Shown: positions 40,033-48,689 of the stretch, piece by piece
Layout of the letters: every line of letters starts with the position of its first letter
How positions within the stretch are numbered: position 1 is the stretch's first letter
Source of the DNA: Blautia sp. An81
GTDB lineage: Bacteria > Bacillota > Clostridia > Lachnospirales > Lachnospiraceae
Direction of reading: 5' to 3'
Length of the DNA stretch: 64,000 bases
NCBI RefSeq assembly: GCF_002161285.1
Contig: NZ_NFHH01000011.1
Coordinates: 62,001-126,000 of the forward strand
Program-made: the position numbers and the translations under genes
The notes under the pieces: model-generated
The model's database searches: none
What the model was told of the DNA's origin: nothing
Seen by the model: the letters and a program-made list of their open reading frames with translations, nothing else

Positions 40033-41007
40033 TCAACCGGTCTTCCTTCCAGTCACGCAGATCATCTGGTCCTGTCCCCGATATATTTCTATCTCCTCAA
40101 ATCCTGCTTTCTTCATCAGAGTCTCCAGTTCTTCCGGACGATAGATCCGCAGAAAGCCATCTATTTCAGGCCAATCACACTGGTCCGGATCACTGCCTTC
40201 ATTGAGCACCGCAAACATTCCCTGGGGCTTCAGGACCCGCAGGATTTCTCTGAAAGCTTTTTCTACCTCCGGCCAAAAATACACGGTTTCTACCCCAGTT
40301 ACCAGATCATAGGTGTTTTTCTCAAATGGCAACTTGGTCACGTCCCCCCGGCTTATATGGCATCTGCTTCCCAGATATTCCTGATTCAGCTCTTTGGACT
40401 GGGCAACGCTGACTTCAGAATAGTCCACGCCGTCGATAACGCTTCCAGCAGACAATTTCAGCATATCCTGGATTGTTGCTCCGCCGCCGCAGCCCACATC
40501 CAAAACCCGCATATCCGGACGCCATGGAAGCTTTGAAAGGCCAAAATCTCTCAGCGGCCCATGGCTCCTGTTCATCCTTTTCAGCATCTTCTCCCCGCTC
40601 TTTCCTTCCGGGCGGGCCGGATTTTCTCTTGTTTCTGTCATACTCAATTCCTGCCTTTCTTCTTCCCATATGACAATCTCTGAGTGAAAATACTGCCCCT
40701 GAAAATATATCTGTTCCTGTATCTGTTCTCTGGTAAAGGACAGTTTTTCTGGAGCCACCACCCATTTCTCTTCTATATCGTCCAGCCGGTGCACAATACC
40801 GATAATCCTTCCCGTAAATTCTTTCACAGGCTGGTCCACTCCCAGAATATATGCATCCTGTTCTTCGCCATCAGGGGCCAGGATTCCTTCTATATATCCA
40901 TAATTCACAGGATAATACAGATTCTGATGTTTCGGATGAAAGCTTCCCATTGGACGGTCAACGGTAACCTTTACAAGTTTCCCTAACATGGCTGTTCCAT
41001 CAATCAT
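40033..41007 (-). CDS. Inorganic-pyrophosphatase-like domain fused to SAM methyltransferase
   Basis: 324 residues in two parts. Residues 1-115 match the small soluble pyrophosphatase group (VDRPMGSFHPKHQ, YPVNYGYIEG, DAYILGV, WVVAPE). Residues 160-324 form a class I methyltransferase with VLDVGCGGGA and YDLVTGVETVYF. Both parts read in one frame, with a linker rich in E, R and P. The two activities have no obvious link; cleavage or substrate channelling is unknown. No frameshift was seen at the join. Confidence 0.8.
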   Translation of the reverse strand: MIDGTAMLGKLVKVTVDRPMGSFHPKHQNLYYPVNYGYIEGILAPDGEEQDAYILGVDQPVKEFTGRIIGIVHRLDDIEEKWVVAPEKLSFTREQIQEQIYFQGQYFHSEIVIWEEERQELSMTETRENPARPEGKSGEKMLKRMNRSHGPLRDFGLSKLPWRPDMRVLDVGCGGGATIQDMLKLSAGSVIDGVDYSEVSVAQSKELNQEYLGSRCHISRGDVTKLPFEKNTYDLVTGVETVYFWPEVEKAFREILRVLKPQGMFAVLNEGSDPDQCDWPEIDGFLRIYRPEELETLMKKAGFEEIEIYRGQDQMICVTGRKTG

Positions 41008-41072
41008 GAATTTCTCCTTTTTGTGTTTTAACGACTCTTGAATCTTGTTACCTGATATGATATATTATAGAC

Positions 41073-41170
41073 AGAAAAAGGAGCAACCGCCCACAAGGGG
41101 TTGACCTCGTAATAAGGAAGAACATAGAATTACCACCTCATTACTCTGCCAAAGTTCCGGGGTGGTTTTT
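41073..41170 (+). ncRNA. Probable antitoxin RNA of a holin-like type I locus
   Basis: A promoter (TTGAAT 41038-41043, 17 bases, TATATT 41061-41066) leads into a non-coding segment ending at the hairpin ACCACC / GGTGGT plus TTTTT (41132-41170). The transcript runs towards the toxin remnant on the other strand and shares its end. This layout is known for Hol-Tox/TxpA-type type I systems. Confidence 0.5.
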
Positions 41171-41185
41171 CTATGCTTTAAAACA

Positions 41186-41254
41186 TTATCGACAGAACGT
41201 AAATACGAATGTCAGCAATGCTAAAATGAACGTTCCAAAAGCTATCCCAGCCAC
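41186..41254 (-). pseudogene. Remnant of a holin-like type I toxin
   Basis: The minus strand encodes IAFGTFILALLTFVFTFCR then stop, the membrane-helix core of the small Hol-Tox family. The usual N-terminal part (an initiator followed by a YEAL-like segment) and a ribosome site are missing; the only in-frame start candidate is a GTG three codons ahead of the core. A deletion fused the toxin middle to leader sequence. Confidence 0.55.
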
Positions 41255-41395
41255 CCTGTAACACGATTACTCCGTAGACAGAGTATAACACACTCCATAT
41301 GACAAGACAATCAACTTTTTGTTCTAAATGGAATTTTAGAATAAGGCTTTTTCAATTTGTAAACACTTCTGAACGTTAAAATGCTGTCAGTGTAC

Positions 41396-41418
41396 AAGGA
41401 GCTGAAATATAGCTCCTT
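41396..41418 (+). terminator. Hairpin, possible terminator
   Basis: Eight-base stem AAGGAGCT / AGCTCCTT with a seven-base loop, followed by CTTTC. Poor T-run, so function uncertain; the surrounding 41255-41450 holds no gene that I can support. Confidence 0.4.
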
Positions 41419-41456
41419 CTTTCATACGAAAATTTGTGTATTACACGGCAAAATTT

Positions 41457-41502
41457 AGGGCTTCCGTCGACTTTTCATATCAACGGAAGCCCTTATTTTT
41501 TT
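41457..41502. terminator. Intrinsic terminator past the GGGtGRT gene
   Basis: Eleven-base stem AGGGCTTCCGT / ACGGAAGCCCT. The plus side ends in a T-run; the minus side, which faces the GGGtGRT gene's end, is followed by AAATTTT. Probably active for both. Confidence 0.8.
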
Positions 41503-41510
41503 AATATTTC

Positions 41511-42521
41511 TTAGAATTTTCCAGCCTTAGCAGCTTCCTCAATAGCAACTGCAACAGCTACTGTCATACCAACCATTGGGTTGTTTCCTGCGCCGATGAG
41601 ACCCATCATCTCAACGTGTGCAGGTACAGAAGAAGAACCTGCAAACTGAGCGTCAGAATGCATACGTCCTAATGTATCTGTCATACCATAGGAAGCAGGA
41701 CCTGCTGCCATATTGTCTGGATGCAGTGTACGTCCTGTACCGCCGCCAGAAGCAACGGAGAAGTATTTCTTTCCAGCCTCTACGCACTCTTTCTTGTAAG
41801 TACCTGCAACTGGATGCTGGAAACGTGTTGGGTTTGTGGAGTTACCTGTAATGGAAACGTCAACGCCTTCCTTCCACATGATAGCAACACCTTCACGAAC
41901 GTCGTTTGCTCCGTAGCAGTTTACTTTTGCACGAGGTCCGTCAGAGTATGCCTTACGGAATACTTCTTTCAGCTCTCCTGTGTAGTAATCGTAATCTGTC
42001 TCAACATATGTAAATCCGTTGATACGCGCGATGATCTGTGCAGCGTCTTTTCCAAGACCGTTTAAGATAACACGCAGTGGTTTCTGACGAACTTTGTTTG
42101 CTTTCTCAGCAATACCGATAGCGCCTTCTGCTGCTGCGAAAGATTCATGTCCTGCCAGGAAACAGAAGCAGTCTGTGTCTTCTTCCAGAAGCATTTTTCC
42201 TAAGTTACCATGTCCCAGACCTACTTTACGCTGATCTGCTACAGAACCTGGAATACAGAAAGCCTGAAGACCTTCGCCGATAGCTGCTGCTGCATCTGCC
42301 GCTCTCTTGCAGTCTTTCTTGATAGCGATAGCAGCGCCTACGATGTAAGCCCAGCATGCGTTTTCAAAGCAGATTGGCTGAATGCCTTTTACCATATCGT
42401 ATACGTTTAACCCGGCGTCTTTTGTAATTTTTTCAGCTTCTTCGATGGAAGCAATACCATAGCTATTTAAAACCTGATTGATCTTGTCAATTCTTCTTTC
42501 ATATGATTCAAATAAAGCCAT
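41511..42521 (-). CDS. GGGtGRT protein (conserved, uncharacterised)
   Basis: 336 residues. The name-giving motif SGGGTGRTLHPDN is near residue 255, followed by a very conserved C-terminus with glycine and methionine runs (GLIGAGNNPMVGMTV). Cys-Phe and His-Gly-Asn loops in the middle may bind metal or a cofactor. No function is known to me; it is soluble. It lies 46 bases after the NifU-like gene and both share direction, so they form a two-gene unit. Codon choice looks like that of highly expressed genes. Confidence 0.85.
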   Translation of the reverse strand: MALFESYERRIDKINQVLNSYGIASIEEAEKITKDAGLNVYDMVKGIQPICFENACWAYIVGAAIAIKKDCKRAADAAAAIGEGLQAFCIPGSVADQRKVGLGHGNLGKMLLEEDTDCFCFLAGHESFAAAEGAIGIAEKANKVRQKPLRVILNGLGKDAAQIIARINGFTYVETDYDYYTGELKEVFRKAYSDGPRAKVNCYGANDVREGVAIMWKEGVDVSITGNSTNPTRFQHPVAGTYKKECVEAGKKYFSVASGGGTGRTLHPDNMAAGPASYGMTDTLGRMHSDAQFAGSSSVPAHVEMMGLIGAGNNPMVGMTVAVAVAIEEAAKAGKF

Positions 42522-42567
42522 TATGAAATCCTCCTATAATCATTACCTTTTGCTGCGTTTCGTCTCA

Positions 42568-43260
42568 TTACTCTTCTCTTGGGTCAATGATCTTAACAGC
42601 GTCAGCAACACGTCCGTACTGTCCCTGTGCTTTTTCCCAAGCTACGTTTGGCTCGTCACCTTTCTTGATGAAATCTGTGAGTTTGCCAAGGTTTACGAAT
42701 TTATAACCGATGATCTGGTCATCTTCGTCTAATGCGATTCCTGTAACGTAGCCTTCAGCCATTTCCAGATAACGAGGACCTTTCTTTAATGTTCCGTACA
42801 TAGTACCAACCTGGGATCTCAGACCTTTTCCTAAGTCTTCCAGACCTGCTCCGATTGGAAGTCCGTCTTCAGAGAATGCGCTCTGTGTACGTCCGTAAAC
42901 GATCTGCAGGAATAATTCTCTCATAGCTGTATTGATTGCGTCACAAACAAGGTCTGTATTTAACGCTTCCAGAATAGTTCTTCCTGGTAAAATCTCAGAA
43001 GCCATGGCTGCTGAATGAGTCATACCTGAGCATCCCAGTGTCTCAACTAAGGCTTCCTGAATGATTCCGTCCTTAACATTCAGAGTCAGCTTACATGCAC
43101 CCTGCTGAGGAGCACACCAGCCAACGCCATGTGTTAAACCTGAAATGTCTTTGATTTCTTTTGCTTTTACCCATTTTGCTTCTTCTGGGATTGGAGCTGC
43201 TCCGTGGTTCACACCCTGAGCTACTGGACACATTTTTTCTACTTCATGTGAATAAATCAT
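42568..43260 (-). CDS. NifU/IscU-like scaffold protein partner of GGGtGRT
   Basis: 230 residues. The NifU N-terminal fold is suggested by GCSGMTHSAAMASEILPGRTILEAL with its conserved cysteine; another cysteine pair, WCAPQQGAC, lies before it. It is longer than IscU/SufU (about 125-150 residues) and has a distinct C-terminal half. Iron-sulphur assembly is the annotated role by homology, but no cysteine desulfurase is adjacent. A single promoter region lies upstream. Confidence 0.8.
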   Translation of the reverse strand: MIYSHEVEKMCPVAQGVNHGAAPIPEEAKWVKAKEIKDISGLTHGVGWCAPQQGACKLTLNVKDGIIQEALVETLGCSGMTHSAAMASEILPGRTILEALNTDLVCDAINTAMRELFLQIVYGRTQSAFSEDGLPIGAGLEDLGKGLRSQVGTMYGTLKKGPRYLEMAEGYVTGIALDEDDQIIGYKFVNLGKLTDFIKKGDEPNVAWEKAQGQYGRVADAVKIIDPREE

Positions 43261-43540
43261 TTTAAAACTCCTTTCAAGTATAAATTACTTAAAGTGCGCC
43301 GTATACGACACCTTATTCACAAACATTTTCTCACAAAGTGACAAAAAAATCCAGACCTATTTTTTTCGATTTCCATAGTTTTTGCAACTGTTCTATGATA
43401 TATAGCTGAATACTTCTAGTCTGGGGTTCATGATTTTTTGAATCCCCCTGGCAAATCCCATAAAATAATGCTAAAATAAGTAAAACAACATCTTTATTAT
43501 ATTATTTTTTAGTTTTTCTCAAGAAAAGGAGGTATTTTGT

Positions 43541-43759
43541 ATGAAAACTTATGAAATGATTCATGAAATCAGCGACATGTGCCGAGGCAAAATGGATTCT
43601 GATATTTCAGAAATTGAGACAGACAACCTGGATGAATACATGAGAACCCATATCAGCAAAGCGGCCACCTGTGAAAAAACCGAGCTGGAAAGCGGCGCTA
43701 TTGTTTATGATGTGGTAACCAACGGGCTGAAAGAAAGATTCTCTTTCACAGAAATCTAA
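43541..43759 (+). CDS. Small conserved-looking acidic protein, function unknown
   Basis: 72 residues, acidic N-terminal half (many D and E) and a mixed C-terminus; no membrane helix or known motif. AAGGAGG lies ten bases before the ATG and a strong terminator follows, so it is likely expressed. It is alone on the plus strand between the NifU-like gene and the VTT gene. I do not recognise a family. Confidence 0.7.
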   Translation: MKTYEMIHEISDMCRGKMDSDISEIETDNLDEYMRTHISKAATCEKTELESGAIVYDVVTNGLKERFSFTEI

Positions 43760-43785
43760 ACTTACTTGTTTTATCATAAACTTAT

Positions 43786-43845
43786 AAAGGGAGCGCAGTG
43801 TTTAGCGTACATGAAAAGGTATCCGTTAAACACTGCACTCCCTTT
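43786..43845. terminator. Bidirectional terminator
   Basis: Long stem, 18 of 19 bases paired (arms 43786-43804 and 43827-43845), A-run on one side and T-run on the other. It ends the small plus-strand gene and the VTT gene, whose stop is just beyond. Confidence 0.88.
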
Positions 43846-43848
43846 TAT

Positions 43849-44442
43849 CTAGAGAAAATGCTGTATAAGCTGGGTAATGCTGGTAAGTCCCAGACTATAC
43901 AAAAATATGGAACCTGGCTTTCCCAGAATAATGATAAGAGTAAATTTTCTCAGAGTCATTTTCGTCAGACCTGCAATATAGCACAAAAGATCATCAGGAG
44001 CCACCGGGAAGAAAATAGCGGCGGCAAAAGCCTTGTCAAAGGCTGTTCCCTTATCCAGCCAGCCAATATATTTCTTGTAGTTTTTCTCTCCGATCATATG
44101 CTGAACAAAGGATTTTCCATATCTTTTAGAGAGTACAAAGGCCAGTATGGAGCCCATGGAAATTCCCACATAATTATATACAAATCCCCATACCGGACCG
44201 AAGATCAAAACGCCGCCCAGACAGCCGATAGCTCCCGGAAGTATCGGTATCACCACCTGGACGCACTGAATAAGCACAAAGCACACCGGCGCCCACAGTC
44301 CGAACTTTCCCAGAAAAGCCTCCAGAGACTCTGCTGAGACAAAGATTCCTGTGCGGATACCATACCAGATAAACAGAGCCATAGCCGCCAGTCCTAAAAG
44401 GGTACATATATTTAAATATACTGCTGTTTTTTGTTTTCCCAT
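43849..44442 (-). CDS. TVP38/TMEM64 (VTT-domain) membrane protein
   Basis: 197 residues, five to six predicted helices. The VTT-domain core is seen in PILPGAIGCLGGVLIFGPVWGFVYN and the later FFPVAPDDLLCYIAGL, which resembles the DedA/VTT re-entrant signature. VTT and DedA proteins are linked to lipid scrambling or undecaprenyl-phosphate recycling. The gene overlaps the end of a glycolipid glycosyltransferase gene by 31 bases, so it is probably co-expressed in lipid or envelope work. Confidence 0.82.
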   Translation of the reverse strand: MGKQKTAVYLNICTLLGLAAMALFIWYGIRTGIFVSAESLEAFLGKFGLWAPVCFVLIQCVQVVIPILPGAIGCLGGVLIFGPVWGFVYNYVGISMGSILAFVLSKRYGKSFVQHMIGEKNYKKYIGWLDKGTAFDKAFAAAIFFPVAPDDLLCYIAGLTKMTLRKFTLIIILGKPGSIFLYSLGLTSITQLIQHFL

Positions 44443-45521
44443 AAAACTACTCTCCTGTTTGGGGCATCCCCTCTGTTTTTTTCTCTCTTCCTTGCCTGTT
44501 CTTCCTGAAAAATTTTCTCATAGAAACTCTCCCACATATTTCCCACATGTTCCCGGCTGTAAAATTTGTGTCCGGTAAAAGCAAGTTCTGCATTTTTCTC
44601 ATAGAATTGCCGATTCTCTTTCAGTTTTTCCAAAGTCCTGATAAACATTTCCTGGTCCTGTCCCCGGAGGACATAATCAAACAATATGGGCTGATAGATA
44701 TCCAGATCCCTGACCAGGATAGGGATACCGCAATTCATAGCTTCCAGGATTGTCATAGGAAACAGTTCTTCATAAGAGGGAAGGAACATCACATCTGCCA
44801 TATTATAAATCTGGTTCATTTCTTCCCTGTCTACCAGTCCCAGAAATTTTACGTTTTCCGGAAGGTTTTCCATTCTGGCTTTAATTTCCTCGTACCCCTC
44901 AGAAATCTTTCCGAAAGAAAAGCCTCCTGCCCACACAAACTGACACTCCGGCATTTTTTCTGCCACATCCAGGAAATCAAAGACTCCTTTTCTTCTCTGC
45001 AGCTGTCCTGCACACAATATTGTAAAGGCCTCTGGGCGGATTCCGTATTTTTCTCTGGCCTTCCTCTTTTCTTCCTTTCCAAGAGGATAAAAATTCTTTT
45101 CTGACACTACATTGGGAATATAAGTAACTTTTTCACTGGGAATTCCATAATCTGCCAGCTTGTCAATAAATACTGGATTTACTGTCACCAGATAATCCAT
45201 TCTCTTATAAAAAGAAATCATATATTTATAAAAAATATTCTTGGCAAACCTGGGAAGGGAAATGCTGTTTTCCACAGTTTCCGGAAGGAAATGTACATAC
45301 CCCACCAGGGCTCCCTGTCTCCTTCTCCAGAAAGCAGACAGATAGAATTCCGGATTTATGGAATGGTAATGGGTAATCTCACTGGCTTCCCTGGAGTTTT
45401 CCCTAATCAGAGCTCTGTCTTTCATCACTTCTCTGGCCAGCTCTACCTGTTCATCATGGGCGGAAAGAACGCCCTGCCCCTTGACCATATCTGCTTTTGA
45501 CAACATATTAATCCGTTTCAT
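44412..45521 (-). CDS. GT4 glycosyltransferase, glycolipid synthesis type
   Basis: 369 residues, GT-B fold: QGVLSAHDEQ near the start and CAGQLQRRKGVFDF with the E-x7-E donor motif ELFPMTILEAMNCG. With the next gene it matches the two-gene arrangement (BgsA/BgsB or IagA/CpoA in other Firmicutes) that makes mono- and di-glucosyl-diacylglycerol, the lipoteichoic acid anchor. Which adds the second sugar is not certain. Four bases separate it from the upstream gene. Confidence 0.78.
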   Translation of the reverse strand: MKRINMLSKADMVKGQGVLSAHDEQVELAREVMKDRALIRENSREASEITHYHSINPEFYLSAFWRRRQGALVGYVHFLPETVENSISLPRFAKNIFYKYMISFYKRMDYLVTVNPVFIDKLADYGIPSEKVTYIPNVVSEKNFYPLGKEEKRKAREKYGIRPEAFTILCAGQLQRRKGVFDFLDVAEKMPECQFVWAGGFSFGKISEGYEEIKARMENLPENVKFLGLVDREEMNQIYNMADVMFLPSYEELFPMTILEAMNCGIPILVRDLDIYQPILFDYVLRGQDQEMFIRTLEKLKENRQFYEKNAELAFTGHKFYSREHVGNMWESFYEKIFQEEQARKREKNRGDAPNRRVVLWENKKQQYI

Positions 45522-45525
45522 TCAA

Positions 45526-46818
45526 TCAGGCTCCTCTCTTCATAATGCCTCTTGTCCAGACTTCGGAAAGGGATTTCCATCTGCCTCTGAATCCTGGCGT
45601 TCTTTCTTCTGATAAAAGTTCCTGGTGTCTGTCTTTTTCCTGTTCTTCTATGACTCTTCTGTAGATCCCTTCTGCAGCTGTACAGAAATTCCATGTAGAA
45701 TATAGGCTGGAAATTTCCTGTCCTCTCCGTCCCATTTCCAGACGCCGTTCTTCCTGTTCCAGAATATAGTTCAAATGCATTTTAAAATACTCATAGCCTT
45801 CATACTGAAAACCGTTATATCCGTCTGTGATCACCTGGCTGAGACATTCATCTTTTCTGCAAAGTGCAGGAAGGCCGCAGGCCAGAGCCTCTATGTAAGT
45901 AATACCCTGGGTTTCGCTGCTGGAGGCGCATACGAAAACATCTCCCAGCTTATAATATCTGGCAACCTCATCTGGGGCAATCATTCCGGTAAATACGACC
46001 TGGTCTGTAATCTGAAGGTCCTTTGCTCTCTCTTCCAGATTTTCTCTGTCCGGCCCATCCCCTGCAATAAGAAATGTAAGATTTTTCCCTGCTCCTTCTC
46101 TAATGAGTCTGGAGAAGTATTCCAGCAGCTCTTCCAGATTTTTTTCTTTTGCCAGTCGTCCTACGCTGACCAGAACTTTATTCTCCAGAGGTATTCCCAG
46201 TTTTTTCTTCATGGCATTTTTCTCTTCTTCAGAAACCGGCTCTTTGAACCTGCCAAGGTCAATTCCTGTAGGCATTACGGCAACAGGTTCTTCCACGCCG
46301 TATTTTTTCAGGATATTCTCTACCTTACTGGTTGGAACAATGACCTGGCTGGTCTTGCCCAATACCATTTTCGAAAAGCATGCCACTGCTTTTTTCTCTA
46401 TTTTCGCTCCGGTTTTATACTGAGATAATCCTCCTGGAAGATAGTGGATATAGTCCTCATAAACTGTGTGATAAGTATGTACCAGAGGACACTGGCATTT
46501 TCTGCTGATTTTTGCAGCATAGGAAAAGGTCATAAATTCGCACTGAGAATGAACAATATCTGGCCTCCACCAGATCAGCTCCTGAATTAAAGGCTCTGTA
46601 TGAGGAAGGACTGCTCTGGCATTTGGGTATATTTTTTCCAGGTTTAAAGATTTAATATAGTAAACGCCTTCCTCCACGTAAGATTTATAATTTCTGGATA
46701 AGGTAAGAACCCTTACCTCATGTCCTCGGTTTTCCAATTCTTTTTTCAAATTTATTACGGAAGTCACAACACCATTTACCACAGGCTTGTACCAATCTGT
46801 TGTTAATAATATCTTCAT
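45526..46818 (-). CDS. GT4 glycosyltransferase, monoglucosyl-diacylglycerol synthase-like
   Basis: 430 residues. The N-terminal TTDWYKPVVNGVVTSV glycine loop, HTYHTVYEDYIHY and C-terminal GRLAKEKN plus SSSETQGITYIEALACG are typical of the lipid glycosyltransferase (Agt/MGS) group. It would add the first sugar to diacylglycerol. First gene of a three-gene unit with a second GT4 and a VTT protein. The last 40 residues are basic, suitable for membrane contact. Confidence 0.8.
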   Translation of the reverse strand: MKILLTTDWYKPVVNGVVTSVINLKKELENRGHEVRVLTLSRNYKSYVEEGVYYIKSLNLEKIYPNARAVLPHTEPLIQELIWWRPDIVHSQCEFMTFSYAAKISRKCQCPLVHTYHTVYEDYIHYLPGGLSQYKTGAKIEKKAVACFSKMVLGKTSQVIVPTSKVENILKKYGVEEPVAVMPTGIDLGRFKEPVSEEEKNAMKKKLGIPLENKVLVSVGRLAKEKNLEELLEYFSRLIREGAGKNLTFLIAGDGPDRENLEERAKDLQITDQVVFTGMIAPDEVARYYKLGDVFVCASSSETQGITYIEALACGLPALCRKDECLSQVITDGYNGFQYEGYEYFKMHLNYILEQEERRLEMGRRGQEISSLYSTWNFCTAAEGIYRRVIEEQEKDRHQELLSEERTPGFRGRWKSLSEVWTRGIMKRGA

Positions 46819-46916
46819 AAAGGTTCCCCCTTTTCTTTTTCTTAATCTATGTATTATGGTAATGCATAGACTTAAAGAAAAGAGGTGACCAAACTTAAAG
46901 ATTTTCTAAAGATTTT

Positions 46917-46984
46917 AAAAGAAAGAGCCTCGGTCTTGTAAGAAATCTGTTAAGAATTCCTACATTTCCAAGGCTCTTTCTTAA
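46917..46984. terminator. Terminator past the hydrogenase gene
   Basis: Stem AAGAAAGAGCCT / AGGCTCTTTCTT (ends of 46917-46984) around a loop of about 40 bases. T-runs follow on the minus strand. The loop is long, so a processed or bidirectional structure is possible. Confidence 0.7.
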
Positions 46985-47002
46985 TTTTTCTTTGAGATTT
47001 TA

Positions 47003-48508
47003 TCAGTCCAGTTCAATTTCTGCCAGTTCTGCTGGTGGAAGCTGTCTGGAAGAATTGGCTTTATATTTCTTCAGCTCTGCAGAGGCTTTGTTCAAAGGCG
47101 CTATAGTTCCTGCTCCTGCCATACAGCCCCCGGGGCAGCCCATGCCTTCGATCATGCAGCCTTTAATTTTTCCTGCTTTTGCCTGCATAAGAATCTTTTT
47201 ACACTCGTCCAGGCCTTCTGCATGTTCAATGTGTACTTCTACTTCCGGATAGTACTCACGGAGACAGGCCTCAATAGCGCTGGACACACCTCCTGCCACA
47301 GCATAACCTCGTCCTGCTGCTGTAGCATTATGGAAGGAAGAATCTCCTTCACATTTAGCAGGGTCAATTCCCTTTGCTTCAAACATACCAGCCAGCTCTT
47401 CAAAAGTAATTACAAAATCCACATCGCTCCGTACGTCAGTCCTGGAAGCCTCCAGCTTTTTAGAAGCACAGGGGCCGATAAAGACCACCTTAGCATCCGG
47501 GTACTGCTTTTTAATGGTTCTGGCAGTAGCCACCATAGGCGTCAGCTCCTGAGAAATATTTCCCGTCATATCCGGGAAGAAATGCTTGGCCATCATGATC
47601 CAGGACGGACAGCAGGAAGTCAGGAGGAAAGGCAGTTCTCCGGTACTTACCTTTTCCGCATAGTGATGAGCTTCTGAGGCAGCGCCAATATCCGCTCCCA
47701 GCGCCACTTCATAGGCTTCTGCAAAGCCCATTTCCAAAAGAGCCGCTTTCAGCTTTCTGGGCGTTACCTCTGCTCCAAACTGGCCTACAAAAGCCGGTGC
47801 CACTTCTGCAATAATCTGTTTTCCCTCTTTCAGGGCGTGAGCCAGCTGAAAGATCTGAGATTTATCAGAAATTGCTCCAAAAGGACAGTTCACCATACAC
47901 ATACCGCAGGAAACACATTTTTCATTATTGATCTTTGCTCTTCCCAGCTCGTCGCTTTCAATAGCATTGACACCGCAGGCCCTGGCACAGGGCCTTTCTT
48001 TCTTTGCGATGGCGTCATAAGGGCAAACAGATTTACATTTCCCGCACTTAATACATTTTTCCTGATCAATGATAGATTTTCCTTTAACGATGCTGATGGC
48101 TCCCTTAGGACAAACCTCCTTACAGGGATGGGCCACACAGCCCCGGCACATATTGGACACCTCATACATTTTCGGCTCGCAGGCGTCACAGGCGGAGGGA
48201 ATCACCTGCATGAGAGGCGGCTCATAATACTTTTCGTCAATATTGCTGGCTTCCAGCCCTGCTGTAATATGTACTGCCGTATTCTCTGGTCTCAGGGACA
48301 TGCCCATTGCCAGACGCACACGTTCGCTGGCTACTGCCCTCTCACGATAGATACTTTCTCTGTAAGTAGCTCTCTCCTGGACGATATGATAAGGAATCGC
48401 CTCAATATCTGCTACCAGTGTTTCCGGCTCAGACTCAAATCCCACCCTGGCAATCTCTTTGAACACCTTGCGGCGGATTCTTTTCACATTTGTATCTAAT
48501 CCTCTCAT
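47003..48508 (-). CDS. [FeFe] hydrogenase, group B-like, multi-cluster
   Basis: 501 residues. Two or three [4Fe-4S] ferredoxin motifs (CIKCGKCKSVCP, CVSCGMCMVNCP and the preceding CRGCVAHPCKEVCP) feed the H-cluster domain. Its three signatures are TSCCPSW near residue 305, PCASKKLE near 355 and GMGCPGGCMAGAG near 460. N-terminal 100 residues form a group-specific domain. Consistent with a group B enzyme, ferredoxin-linked hydrogen metabolism (inference). The maturases HydE, HydF and HydG are not adjacent. Cytoplasmic, no signal peptide. Confidence 0.88.
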   Translation of the reverse strand: MRGLDTNVKRIRRKVFKEIARVGFESEPETLVADIEAIPYHIVQERATYRESIYRERAVASERVRLAMGMSLRPENTAVHITAGLEASNIDEKYYEPPLMQVIPSACDACEPKMYEVSNMCRGCVAHPCKEVCPKGAISIVKGKSIIDQEKCIKCGKCKSVCPYDAIAKKERPCARACGVNAIESDELGRAKINNEKCVSCGMCMVNCPFGAISDKSQIFQLAHALKEGKQIIAEVAPAFVGQFGAEVTPRKLKAALLEMGFAEAYEVALGADIGAASEAHHYAEKVSTGELPFLLTSCCPSWIMMAKHFFPDMTGNISQELTPMVATARTIKKQYPDAKVVFIGPCASKKLEASRTDVRSDVDFVITFEELAGMFEAKGIDPAKCEGDSSFHNATAAGRGYAVAGGVSSAIEACLREYYPEVEVHIEHAEGLDECKKILMQAKAGKIKGCMIEGMGCPGGCMAGAGTIAPLNKASAELKKYKANSSRQLPPAELAEIELD

Positions 48509-48543
48509 CTGTCATTACCCTTCCTTTCTTTTTATCACTCAAT

Positions 48544-48572
48544 ATGATACCCAGAATTTTTCCAGTTTGCAA
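48544..48572 (-). promoter_or_regulatory. Promoter of the hydrogenase gene
   Basis: On the minus strand TTGCAA (plus 48567-48572), 17 bases, TATCAT (plus 48544-48549), about 40 bases before the ATG. An opposing TATAAT with extended TG (48611-48619) drives the neighbouring plus-strand gene. Confidence 0.7.
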
Positions 48573-48689
48573 GAAATTGCAGGTATTTTATTTCATACAA
48601 AAGCTCTATGTGTTATAATTTTTCTTAATTATACAAAAATATTACAGGACCTTCCAAAAATTTTACGGGATGTTCCGGAAAGGAATTCT

